DNA from: Methanobrevibacter sp.
GTDB lineage: Archaea > Methanobacteriota > Methanobacteria > Methanobacteriales > Methanobacteriaceae
Assembly (NCBI GenBank): GCA_009777005.1
Contig: WRMT01000123.1
Location: 1-8,489 of the forward strand
Reading direction: 5' to 3'
DNA: 8,489 bases
The number at the start of each line of letters is the position of its first letter. Position 1 is the first letter of the stretch. This document shows positions 1-6,315 of this stretch, in pieces. Below the pieces are notes generated by a model. It did no database searches. It had not been told where the DNA came from and saw only the letters and a program-made list of their open reading frames with translations. A program made the translations under genes and the position numbers.

Positions 1-120
1 TTAATTTAATATATTTTCTTTTTTTCTAATAATAAAATTATTAATATTTATTTTTAAAATTAAAACTGTTATTAATATATTTATTAGAAATTAAGTGATA
101 TTTTAACAAAAGATTAATTA
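1..120 (-). repeat. Left arm of 120-bp inverted repeat (mate at 8357-8476)
   Basis: Read as its reverse complement, this stretch aligns without gaps to 8357-8476 with 110 of 120 positions identical (hand alignment). The longest exact stretches are in the middle of the unit. Inside it is an imperfect palindrome of about 68 bp whose ends are TTTCTAATAA (23-32) and TTATTAGAAA (81-90), so a transcript could fold into a long AU-rich hairpin. It lies downstream of the dehydrogenase gene, in the same orientation relative to transcription as its mate has to the plus-strand glycosyltransferase. The repeat reaches the window edge and may extend beyond it. It could be a MITE, a dispersed extragenic repeat or a shared 3' processing/termination element; the sequence does not decide this. 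Confidence 0.85.
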
Positions 121-207
121 CACTTTTTCCATTCATGACTATAAAAAAATTTAATAATTTTGTGCATGTTTTTAATAAGTCATAATTTATTAAAAATTTT
201 TTTCAAG

Positions 208-356
208 TAGATGCTGCACATAATTATTTTTGTTCAATAACATATAAATAAAGAATTAATAATTTTTAATAAAATTTGAATATATCAAGTTTTGTTTAAT
301 TATAAATTAAATTTTTTAATCTTGTTCATTAAAATATAATTGTGCAACGACCTCAA
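208..356 (+). repeat. MITE-like element, copy A, with imperfect terminal inverted repeats
   Basis: This roughly 150-bp block is an imperfect direct repeat of 2011-2161; by eye most positions agree, with a few small indels. Its ends are inverted: TGCACATAATTATTTTTGTT at the left (215-234) and the complement of GTTCATTAAAATATAATTG followed by TGCAA at the right (324-347). It is non-coding, with no open frame of note. Size, terminal inverted repeats, high AT content and two intergenic copies fit a miniature inverted-repeat element. The CTG.TGCA end is loosely reminiscent of IS6-family termini, which is a weak hint only. It lies about 60 bp beyond the stop of the dehydrogenase gene, so that transcript may read into it. 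Confidence 0.7.
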
Positions 357-416
357 CTAGTAAATTTAATTTTAAATAAACTTTTTTCTATCTTTGTAAA
401 GTTCATTTTTTTCTTT

Positions 417-1793
417 TTAAATATAATTATAGAGATTTCCATAATTAACTACTTCAATATCATTCCTATCATTTTTAACAATATTTTTAGTATCAAAAAT
501 CAAGTGTATTTTCATTTTTGAAATTAAAAGGTCATAATTTAAATTTTTAAATTCATCATGGTCAGTAAGCACCAAACAAATTGTTGCATCATCAATAGCT
601 TCTTCAAAATTTAAATAATCAGAATTGTTGACATGAGGGTCGTGGATTTTAATATTATAACCTTCGCTTTCAAGTAGTTCGATAATTTCAAAAGCTGGAC
701 TTTCTCTGGTGTCTCCAATATTTCCTTTATAAGTTACTCCTAAAATAGCTATTGTATGATTAGTAGGATTATCAGGGCTATTAAGACTATTAACCTTATT
801 AGGGTTATTAGAGCTATTAATATTATTAATATTATTAGTATTAGTATTAGTATTAGTATTATTATTATTATTATTATTATTTTTACTAATAGTATTTTTT
901 ATCAATTTTTGAGTTTTTTCCACAACAAACTGTGGCATACTATTATTAGTGTCTCTAGCTATTTTAATTAGCTTTGCAGTTTCAGGAGCTTTTGAATAGA
1001 TAAAATAAGGATCAATAGCTAAACAATGTCCTCCAACACCAGGACCTGGAAAGTGTATGTTCACTCTAGGGTGTTTATTAGCCATTTCAATAACATCTAA
1101 AGTGTTAACTCCTATTTCTGAGCAAATTTTAGCTAATTCATTAGCTAATGCAATGTTTACATCTCTAAAAGTATTTTCCATACATTTAGATAGTTCAGCT
1201 GTTTTTGCCTCTGTTTTTATCAGATTTCCTTTAACAAATTTCTTATAAATATCAGCTGATTTATCCGCACACTTTGGAGTTATTCCTCCGATAATTCTAT
1301 CATTATTAACTAATTCATCCATTATTTTTCCAGGTAATACTCTTTCTGGACAATGAGATAAATACAAGTTTTTTCCAATTACCCAACCTTCTTTTTCAAA
1401 AATTGGTTTGATGTAATCATCAGTTGACATTGGAGCTATTGTTGATTCAATAATTACGATATTATTATCTTTTAAATAAGGTAAAATTGATTTACATGCA
1501 GAAAAAACATTGCTTAAGTCACATGATAAGCTATTTTCTGTGGCTGGAGTGGGAACAGTTATTATAAAGACATCAGATTCTTCTGGAGAAAGAGATGCTT
1601 TGTAATTATGGTTAGATATAGCTATTTGCAATATTTTTTCTATTCCTGGTTCTTCTATATGAACTTTTCCTTGGTTTAAGTCATCAACAATGTGTTGGTT
1701 TCTATCAACACCTAAAACATCATAATCATTATTTGCAAAGAGAGCTGCTGTTGGCAATCCAATATATCCCTGACCTATTATACAAATTTTCAT
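417..1793 (-). CDS. wecC: UDP-N-acetyl-D-mannosamine dehydrogenase-type nucleotide-sugar dehydrogenase
   Basis: This 458-residue protein should be a cytosolic NAD-dependent enzyme. It would oxidise C6 of a UDP-sugar twice, most likely turning UDP-ManNAc into UDP-ManNAcA for surface polysaccharide. Visible features are the Rossmann loop GQGYIG (7-12), EST (116-118), HCPERVLPG (147-155), the TAELSKCMEN helix with a likely catalytic Lys203, HPRVNIHFPGPGVGGHC with the catalytic Cys257, and GVTYKGNIGDTRESPA (352-367) opening the C-terminal UDP-binding domain. GYIGLPTA favours the WecC/WbpA group over UDP-glucose dehydrogenase, but the exact substrate is inferred. An Asn-rich insert (305-345) lies between the central helix and the C-terminal domain and makes the protein longer than usual. 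The start is ATG with a weak AAAGG site 7 bases upstream. A 549-bp gap separates it from the upstream gene, so it is probably transcribed separately. No 2-epimerase partner is visible. Confidence 0.9.
   Translation of the reverse strand: MKICIIGQGYIGLPTAALFANNDYDVLGVDRNQHIVDDLNQGKVHIEEPGIEKILQIAISNHNYKASLSPEESDVFIITVPTPATENSLSCDLSNVFSACKSILPYLKDNNIVIIESTIAPMSTDDYIKPIFEKEGWVIGKNLYLSHCPERVLPGKIMDELVNNDRIIGGITPKCADKSADIYKKFVKGNLIKTEAKTAELSKCMENTFRDVNIALANELAKICSEIGVNTLDVIEMANKHPRVNIHFPGPGVGGHCLAIDPYFIYSKAPETAKLIKIARDTNNSMPQFVVEKTQKLIKNTISKNNNNNNNNTNTNTNTNNINNINSSNNPNKVNSLNSPDNPTNHTIAILGVTYKGNIGDTRESPAFEIIELLESEGYNIKIHDPHVNNSDYLNFEEAIDDATICLVLTDHDEFKNLNYDLLISKMKIHLIFDTKNIVKNDRNDIEVVNYGNLYNYI
759..881 (-). 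repeat. AAT/ACT microsatellite encoding an Asn-rich linker
   Basis: On the coding strand this holds eight consecutive AAT codons (858-881), then four alternating ACT-AAT pairs (834-857), then a decayed Asn-rich tail with Ile, Ser, Pro, Leu, Lys and Val scattered among Asn. Together they encode residues 305-345 of the dehydrogenase. The unit is a multiple of three, so slippage would change linker length without shifting the frame. The insert sits at a domain boundary, where added length should be tolerated. The gradient from perfect to decayed repeats suggests growth by slippage followed by point mutation, which is inference. Confidence 0.9.
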
Positions 1794-1860
1794 AGAAAAA
1801 CCTTTTAATTAACATTTAGATAATATTTTAATTATAATCCTCGAATAAAAGTTTGAATTA

Positions 1861-1875
1861 ATTTATTTATAAAAA
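1861..1875 (-). promoter_or_regulatory. Candidate archaeal TATA box for the dehydrogenase gene
   Basis: The minus strand reads TTTTTTATAAATAAAT here, a plausible archaeal TATA element. Transcription starting about 25 bases downstream would give a leader of roughly 45 bases before the ATG at 1793. A similar TATAAATAAA lies at 1901-1910, so the choice is uncertain in such AT-rich DNA. A promoter in this spacer is expected because the gene is far from its upstream neighbour. Confidence 0.3.
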
Positions 1876-2010
1876 ATTAATTAATTTTCAAAAAATCAAT
1901 TTTATTTATATTAATTTTTTTAAATAAATGGTTAATAATTTTTTTTATAATAAAATATAATTTTTATTCATTTGTATTAGTTTATGATTGATTATTAATT
2001 TTTTTATAAT

Positions 2011-2161
2011 TAGATACTGTTGCACAATTATTTTTGTTAATATTAATATATAAATAAAAATTAATAATTTTTTAAAAAATTTGAATATATTAAATTTTGT
2101 TTAATTAAATATTAAGATTTTCAATTTTGTTCATCAAAATAAAATTGTGCAAAGACTTCAA
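2011..2161 (+). repeat. MITE-like element, copy B, with imperfect terminal inverted repeats
   Basis: This is the second copy of the element at 208-356, in the same orientation. The left end reads TTGCACAATTATTTTTGTT (2020-2038); the right end AAAATAAAATTGTGCAA (2136-2152) is nearly its inverse. The similarity between copies continues outside the obvious inverted repeats: TAGATrCTG on the left and a GACyTCAA block on the right in both. The element boundaries used here include those blocks. With copy A it brackets the dehydrogenase gene as direct repeats. No transposase is encoded, so any movement would need an enzyme elsewhere in the genome. Confidence 0.7.
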
Positions 2162-2215
2162 TAAGATAATTTTTAATCGTTTAGATTAATTTATAAATGA
2201 TTATTAAAAATTTTT

Positions 2216-2222
2216 AAAAAAA
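2216..2222 (-). terminator. Possible U-tract terminator after the pyruvyl transferase-family gene
   Basis: A run of seven A on the plus strand gives U7 in the minus-strand transcript about 120 bases past the stop at 2343, and is followed by further A/U runs. Archaeal termination often uses U-tracts without a strong hairpin. Such runs are common by chance in this DNA, so support is weak. Confidence 0.2.
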
Positions 2223-2342
2223 TCACTACTTAAAAACTTTATTTAAATAATATAATTTGATAAAATATTCTTAATTTTCATCTTTATGAAGTTTATATGT
2301 ATTTATTTATTCAGTATTATAATTTTTTTATTTTTTTAAAAG

Positions 2343-3413
2343 CTAGTTATTTTTTTTCACAATCCAATTATCAAAAGCTTTAAATTGTTTTTGAGATTTA
2401 TACTTTAAAAACATTTTTTTTATTTTTTTTATTTTTTTGTAGCTACTTAGTGGAATTATTTCTTCAGGATTAATTTCTTCATACTTTATAAATTGGTTTT
2501 TAATTTTGAAATCATTCATAACATTAGTAGTTTTATCACTGTATGTTGTTACAAAGTATTTATGCTCAAATATAAGAGATAAAATCATGGAATGGAATCT
2601 TCCACAAAGAGCATACTCCATTTCACCGTATTTTTTTAAATATGATTCTAAATCTCCTTCATAATTTAGAAGATTTATTTTTGAGTGGTATTTTTTTGGA
2701 ATTATTTCTAAAAGTTCTTTTTGAGCTTTTGTGTCACCTTCTTCTTCACAATAAGAAAATAAATATATTTCTTTTCCTTCATTAATTAGATATAAAATAT
2801 TATTTTTTAAGAAATTATAATAATCTTCTTTTTTATCTTGTGCTAAATACCATCTAATACTAGGCTCAATAATTGAAATACCCACACTATTTTTGATTTT
2901 TTTCACTTTAAAATAGCTATAGGATAAAGCAGCATCTGGAGCATACCTAACATTTGAAAGATCTTTAAACAGATTAAAAGAATATTTGTCTCTAAAACAA
3001 ACATCACTACATAGCTTAAGATATTTTTTACTTTGTTTATAATAAGATTTTAGACTATATGGTCCAAAATTACAGCTAATATAGAAAAATGGCTTTTTAT
3101 TTTTTTTAAATTCTGAAACAAAAGCTGCATGGTCTTTAAAACCAGTTTTCAAATCTTCATGATAATTTTTTCCTTGCATAAAAACTGATCCTGCAATGTA
3201 AATAATCCCATCAAATTCACGTTTAGCTAAATCTAATGTTAGTGGTGTATCATAATTTAAAATATTCACATTTTCCATACTATTAAATGATTTTGAATAC
3301 TTTTCATCACAGTGAATATAGAAGTTAACATTAGGATATTTATTAAATAAAATATTTAAAAACAGATCATCTCCTAAATTCATTTTAATATATGCAAAAA
3401 CTAAAATTTTCAT
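2343..3413 (-). CDS. Polysaccharide pyruvyl transferase family protein
   Basis: This 356-residue protein has the pattern of the polysaccharide pyruvyl transferase family: NLGDD near the N-terminus (12-16), IYIAGSVFMQG (71-81) where relatives have a Gly-rich strand, RDKYSFNLFKDLS...YAPDAALS (141-164), and the hallmark CGRFHSMILSLIFEH (270-284) with Arg272 and His274. Family members transfer pyruvate from phosphoenolpyruvate to a sugar to form a ketal on cell-surface glycans; some relatives have other or unknown roles, so the reaction is inferred. No signal peptide or membrane segment is seen, which fits a cytosolic or membrane-associated enzyme. The Lys-rich C-terminus (about 326-356) could contact membrane or nucleic acid, or be neutral. 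The ATG start has a good ribosome site. The gene begins 38 bp after the upstream glycosyltransferase ends, so they probably form one transcript. It ends in TAG. Confidence 0.85.
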   Translation of the reverse strand: MKILVFAYIKMNLGDDLFLNILFNKYPNVNFYIHCDEKYSKSFNSMENVNILNYDTPLTLDLAKREFDGIIYIAGSVFMQGKNYHEDLKTGFKDHAAFVSEFKKNKKPFFYISCNFGPYSLKSYYKQSKKYLKLCSDVCFRDKYSFNLFKDLSNVRYAPDAALSYSYFKVKKIKNSVGISIIEPSIRWYLAQDKKEDYYNFLKNNILYLINEGKEIYLFSYCEEEGDTKAQKELLEIIPKKYHSKINLLNYEGDLESYLKKYGEMEYALCGRFHSMILSLIFEHKYFVTTYSDKTTNVMNDFKIKNQFIKYEEINPEEIIPLSSYKKIKKIKKMFLKYKSQKQFKAFDNWIVKKNN

Positions 3414-3419
3414 TTATCG

Positions 3420-3430
3420 CACCTACTCCT
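3420..3430 (-). promoter_or_regulatory. Ribosome binding site of the pyruvyl transferase-family gene
   Basis: The minus strand reads AGGAGTAGGTG and then CGATAA before the ATG. The AGGTG core, six bases from the start, matches the archaeal anti-Shine-Dalgarno sequence. A second AGGAG lies just upstream. This supports the start at 3413 and efficient translation within the operon. Confidence 0.7.
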
Positions 3431-3451
3431 TATTTAACTTCTAAAATAGAC

Positions 3452-5398
3452 TTAAAAGTCACAATAAACAACTGCATCAGATAGGTTATATATTTTCAAA
3501 CCATTTTTTTCAATATTATCAAAAAATTCCTTATTAAAATCATTAAACTGATTTTTTTCTATTTTCACTTTATTAATCTTTGTAAAAACATCTTCTTTAA
3601 TGTAAAAACAAGATAAAACTCCTTGATTAAGTTCTAATACTTGACCAGAATGAAATTTATCCATATTTACAATGTTATTTGGATTTAACAAAGGACTCAT
3701 ATCATATTCATAATTCGGATTTGCATAATAACTTAATTTCTCAACTAATCCACTTTTCCCTGGAACAATCTGTTGGGGAATTAGCAAACCACATTTTTCT
3801 AAATCATAGGAATATTTTTGCATTAATCCTAAAGTTTCATTTGTTAAGGTTACATTATCTCTTAAAACAACGAAATCTGAGCTAAAATCAAAAATATCTC
3901 TTTCAATGGTAAAGTTCAATTCCTCATCATCAATGTTAATCACTTTTATTTTTTCATTATTAGCTATTTTTTTTACAAGAAGACTTTCTTGATTTGAATT
4001 TCTAAAAATAGCTATTGTGCTAATCCATTTATCTAACTTTAGTTTAGATATAGAATCTATGCATTTTTTTAATTTTTTATCTGATCCATAGCTTAAAATA
4101 GCTATTGACACTTTTTTATTAAGAGGATGAATAAATTTGTTTTCATTTGAGGATTTGAATCTTTTTAAATTGGTCTTACGTACTTTTTCACAGTATGAAA
4201 TATTAGATTTAAGAGTAACCCTATTTTTCGCATGGTCTTCATAGCAATTAGAGAGTATTATAGGTATTGAATAAATTTTAAACTTAGCTGAGATTCTTTC
4301 TAATAAATCCCAATCTTCGCAACGTTTTAAAGTTTCATCAAAAGTTCCTATTTCTTTAAAAATTTTCGATGAATGTAGGAGGGTGTTTATGCCTATGTAA
4401 TTTTGGTTACGAAGTAAAGATTTGTTAAAAGCAGCAAAACGTACAGAAAAAAGGTTTCTATTTTCAAACATCCTTTGCCCAGAATATATTAAATCAGCAT
4501 CTTTTAACTTAAAAAAAGCTCCCATCATAGCTAAAATATAATCTTTATCCCAATCATCATCAGAATCTAAATATGTTATATATTCTCCTTTGACGGCTTT
4601 AATAGCAATATTGCGAGTCTTTGTTTGACCTTGATTATCTTTGTTTTTTATTAAAATGATTCTTTCATCTTTTATCTTTTTTAAAACATCTAAAGTCCCA
4701 TCTGTACTTCCATCATCAACAAGGATTAACTCTATATTAGGATAACTTTGACTAAGAACAGAATCAATGGCTTTTTTAACAATATTAGCTCGATTATATA
4801 CAGGCATTATCACAGAAACTAAAGGTGGGTTCTTTATGTTTTTAGCTATTTTTATTAAATCAGATGAAATATTTTCCATCTCTTTAAAACAAGACTTATA
4901 TTGGTCAAAATCTTCACTATGGATTATAGGAGAATTATATGATTCAGTCAGAAATTTTTCAAAAGTTTTCTGTTTTCTTTTCTCTTTATACTCTTTTTTA
5001 TCTTTTTGTGTATCTAAAATATACTTAATCAATGAATTCAAATCTGATTTTCCAGTATTCCTAAATTTCATTAAATGATATTCACTATTTAAATTATAAT
5101 TTGGGGTTCTTCTTTCATAGAAACCATATAGGAGATAATGCAGTAAAGGATCAAAAGCAGATTTCGCCACATCTAAATTTTTCTCTAAATAGTATTTTTC
5201 ATTAAAAATACTTCTTTTAAGTGAGTAATACCCAATAATATTTGATAAAAACTTTTTAGATTCGTCTTCCTTAAATAACATTTGCATTTTTTTTATTTCA
5301 AAATGAATTTTTTTCAAAAAAGAAAAATTTTTAAGAATTTTAATGGGGTTTAAGCTATTTTTATCTTTTTTATTCATATTTTTAGAATTTCGACCCAT
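3452..5398 (-). CDS. Two-domain GT2 glycosyltransferase with N-terminal repeat module; second domain degenerate
   Basis: This 648-residue protein probably transfers a sugar from a nucleotide donor during surface-glycan assembly. Residues 1-60 are Lys-rich. Residues 65-99 hold one clear copy of a Y-Y...D-V...DP-L-HYL-YG...P repeat, and 102-129 a decayed one, both shared with the glycosyltransferase at 6316-8289. The first GT-A domain starts with LVSVIMPVYNRA (193-204), then VDDGSTDGT (227-235), LDSDDDW with the metal-binding DxD (277-283) and CEDWD (360-364). A second GT2-like fold (about 428-648) opens with KVSIAILSYGS but has LRDN where an active enzyme has an Asp-rich metal site, and no ED pair. 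It is probably non-catalytic and may bind substrate or partner. I chose the ATG at 5398 because GAGGAG ends four bases before it; an in-frame ATG at 5410 overlaps that site. Donor and acceptor are unknown. Confidence 0.85.
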   Translation of the reverse strand: MGRNSKNMNKKDKNSLNPIKILKNFSFLKKIHFEIKKMQMLFKEDESKKFLSNIIGYYSLKRSIFNEKYYLEKNLDVAKSAFDPLLHYLLYGFYERRTPNYNLNSEYHLMKFRNTGKSDLNSLIKYILDTQKDKKEYKEKRKQKTFEKFLTESYNSPIIHSEDFDQYKSCFKEMENISSDLIKIAKNIKNPPLVSVIMPVYNRANIVKKAIDSVLSQSYPNIELILVDDGSTDGTLDVLKKIKDERIILIKNKDNQGQTKTRNIAIKAVKGEYITYLDSDDDWDKDYILAMMGAFFKLKDADLIYSGQRMFENRNLFSVRFAAFNKSLLRNQNYIGINTLLHSSKIFKEIGTFDETLKRCEDWDLLERISAKFKIYSIPIILSNCYEDHAKNRVTLKSNISYCEKVRKTNLKRFKSSNENKFIHPLNKKVSIAILSYGSDKKLKKCIDSISKLKLDKWISTIAIFRNSNQESLLVKKIANNEKIKVINIDDEELNFTIERDIFDFSSDFVVLRDNVTLTNETLGLMQKYSYDLEKCGLLIPQQIVPGKSGLVEKLSYYANPNYEYDMSPLLNPNNIVNMDKFHSGQVLELNQGVLSCFYIKEDVFTKINKVKIEKNQFNDFNKEFFDNIEKNGLKIYNLSDAVVYCDF

Positions 5399-5402
5399 AG
5401 TA

Positions 5403-5408
5403 CTCCTC
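5403..5408 (-). promoter_or_regulatory. Ribosome binding site that fixes the start at 5398
   Basis: The minus strand reads GAGGAG, then TACT, then ATGGG. Starting at the upstream ATG (5410) would place the Shine-Dalgarno site inside the coding sequence, and only weak purine-poor sequence precedes that ATG. The downstream start is therefore preferred and the protein is four residues shorter than the longest reading. Confidence 0.75.
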
Positions 5409-5496
5409 ATTATTTAATAGTTAAATTAAGTATAATAATGGAAACAATGTTTTAATTAATTATTAAAATGGATAATTAGCTATTATTTAATAATTT

Positions 5497-5506
5497 TATT
5501 TATAAT
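5497..5506 (-). promoter_or_regulatory. Candidate TATA box for the 3452-5398 / 2343-3413 unit
   Basis: The minus strand reads ATTATAAATA. Initiation about 25 bases downstream would leave a leader of about 75 bases before the start at 5398. A competing TATTATACTTA lies nearer, around 5429-5439, and would make the transcript almost leaderless. I cannot choose firmly between them. Confidence 0.25.
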
Positions 5507-5970
5507 CTGAATAATATCATTATTATGGATATGTAGTATGAATTTCTTAATTACACTTATATAACAGCTATAAAGCACATGTTTAGCTATTTTTTCATTT
5601 TCCATTATGATGGTATTTCAGTGTTTTTTTTTGGGGCTTTTATTATTCTTTTGAATCAGATTCATTTAAAATAAATTTTTCTTAATTTTCTTTTTTAATT
5701 CTTTATATTCTATTTAAATAGCTAATTTTTAATTTATTATCTTTTTGATTATTTTTTAATCAATAATCTTCTGTTCTTTATTAGGTTTAATAATATTTTT
5801 TTATTTTTATTTATATTCTTTTTTGACTTTTATTATTTGTTATGTAGGTTCATTTTGAATTTTATTTTGTATTATTTGAAACTTAAAAAAAATAAGATTC
5901 AAAAAATATAATTAATATTGATTAAAATTGACAATTATAAATTTATACAAAATTTCACAATTAAAACCTA

Positions 5971-5993
5971 TAACTTATATAATAAATAAGTTA
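5971..5993 (+). promoter_or_regulatory. TATA-like element inside an 8-bp inverted repeat
   Basis: CTTATATAA (5974-5982) resembles the methanogen TATA consensus and lies within the arms TAACTTAT (5971-5978) and ATAAGTTA (5986-5993), separated by seven bases. A dimeric repressor bound there would block TATA-binding protein, so it is a candidate operator-promoter for the plus-strand gene. The leader would be about 310 bases, which is long. A second TATA-like sequence, CATATATTA, lies at 6202-6210 and would give a leader of about 85 bases. Confidence 0.3.
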
Positions 5994-6033
5994 AATTAAA
6001 ATTTAAATCATTAAAATAAATTTTAAAAATCAA

Positions 6034-6104
6034 TTTATTTATTAATTAAGTTTTTGTGCATTTAATGGGTTTTTATGATTATTTTATTTATTAATTAAGT
6101 TTTT
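6034..6104 (+). repeat. Exact 22-bp direct repeat in the upstream region of the plus-strand gene
   Basis: Bases 6034-6055 and 6083-6104 are identical over 22 positions (core TTTATTTATTAATTAAG followed by five T), with starts 49 bp apart. A spaced pair of identical sites upstream of a gene may be paired regulator sites or a local duplication. The sequence is low-complexity, but an exact 22-base match at this distance is more than I would expect by chance. Confidence 0.7.
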
Positions 6105-6302
6105 ATAATCAATAATAATCATTTGAATAATGATATTACAAATTTATTGAAAGTTTATAATGTGATAAAAGAGGAAACTATTACAATCAATAGCAAAAAA
6201 ACATATATTAATATTAATTTCTTAATTGAAATGATTATGAAGACATTTTAATAAAAAAAGATTATTTCTTGGAAATTTAGCACGGTAAAACTTTAATTAT
6301 TT

Positions 6303-6310
6303 AGGTGATG
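6303..6310 (+). promoter_or_regulatory. Strong ribosome binding site for the TTG start
   Basis: AGGTGATG is a near-perfect complement of the methanogen 16S tail and lies five bases before TTG at 6316. The ATG inside this motif (6308) is out of frame with the gene. The correct frame has a stop at 6286-6288 and no ATG or GTG between it and the TTG, so TTG is the only reasonable start. Confidence 0.85.
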
Positions 6311-6315
6311 AAACA

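Larger units (their letters stand above)
1794..2342. other. 549-bp spacer between the pyruvyl transferase-family and dehydrogenase genes
   Basis: No convincing gene is present on either strand. The spacer holds a candidate minus-strand promoter for the dehydrogenase gene near its left end, a MITE-like repeat at 2011-2161, and A-runs (U-runs in the minus-strand RNA) between that repeat and the end of the pyruvyl transferase-family gene. The rest is AT-rich sequence with no recognisable structure. Confidence 0.7.
5411..6315. other. 905-bp divergent intergenic region
   Basis: This separates the minus-strand glycosyltransferase unit from the plus-strand glycosyltransferase. I see no convincing gene. 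From about 5580 to 5880 the plus strand is strongly T-rich, and after that it becomes A-rich. Three TAGCTA palindromes fall at 5477, 5584 and 5719. The right part has a TATA-like element inside an inverted repeat (5971-5993) and a 22-bp exact direct repeat (6034-6104). Both flanking promoters should lie here. Short open frames of 40 to 51 codons exist but lack ribosome sites. The region could hold a non-coding RNA or a decayed gene; neither is demonstrated. Confidence 0.6.

Noticed and set aside
756..971. A plus-strand open frame of 71 codons rich in Ile and Ser.
   Set aside because: It is the antisense shadow of the AAT/ACT microsatellite in the dehydrogenase gene.
1057..1248. A plus-strand open frame of 63 codons.
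   Set aside because: It lies opposite conserved catalytic motifs of the dehydrogenase, so it is a shadow frame.
208..2161. Reading the bracketing repeats plus the dehydrogenase as a true composite transposon.
   Set aside because: No transposase is encoded and I cannot identify target-site duplications. Only the repeat arrangement is supported.
4767..5078. A plus-strand open frame of 103 codons with hydrophobic content.
   Set aside because: It is antisense to the first GT2 domain, has no supporting ribosome site, and its hydrophobicity reflects the complement of Lys/Asn-rich coding.
5483..5605. A 40-codon minus-strand open frame (ATG at 5605, TAA at 5483) encoding a Lys/Ile/Asn-rich peptide.
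   Set aside because: There is no Shine-Dalgarno site, the composition is what AT-rich DNA yields by chance, and it overlaps the likely promoter of the minus-strand glycosyltransferase.
6099..6251. A 50-codon plus-strand open stretch with possible TTG (6123, 6147) or GTG (6162) starts, just upstream of the large glycosyltransferase.
   Set aside because: None of the possible starts has a ribosome site, and the peptide has no recognisable motif. It could be a leader peptide, but nothing in the sequence supports this.
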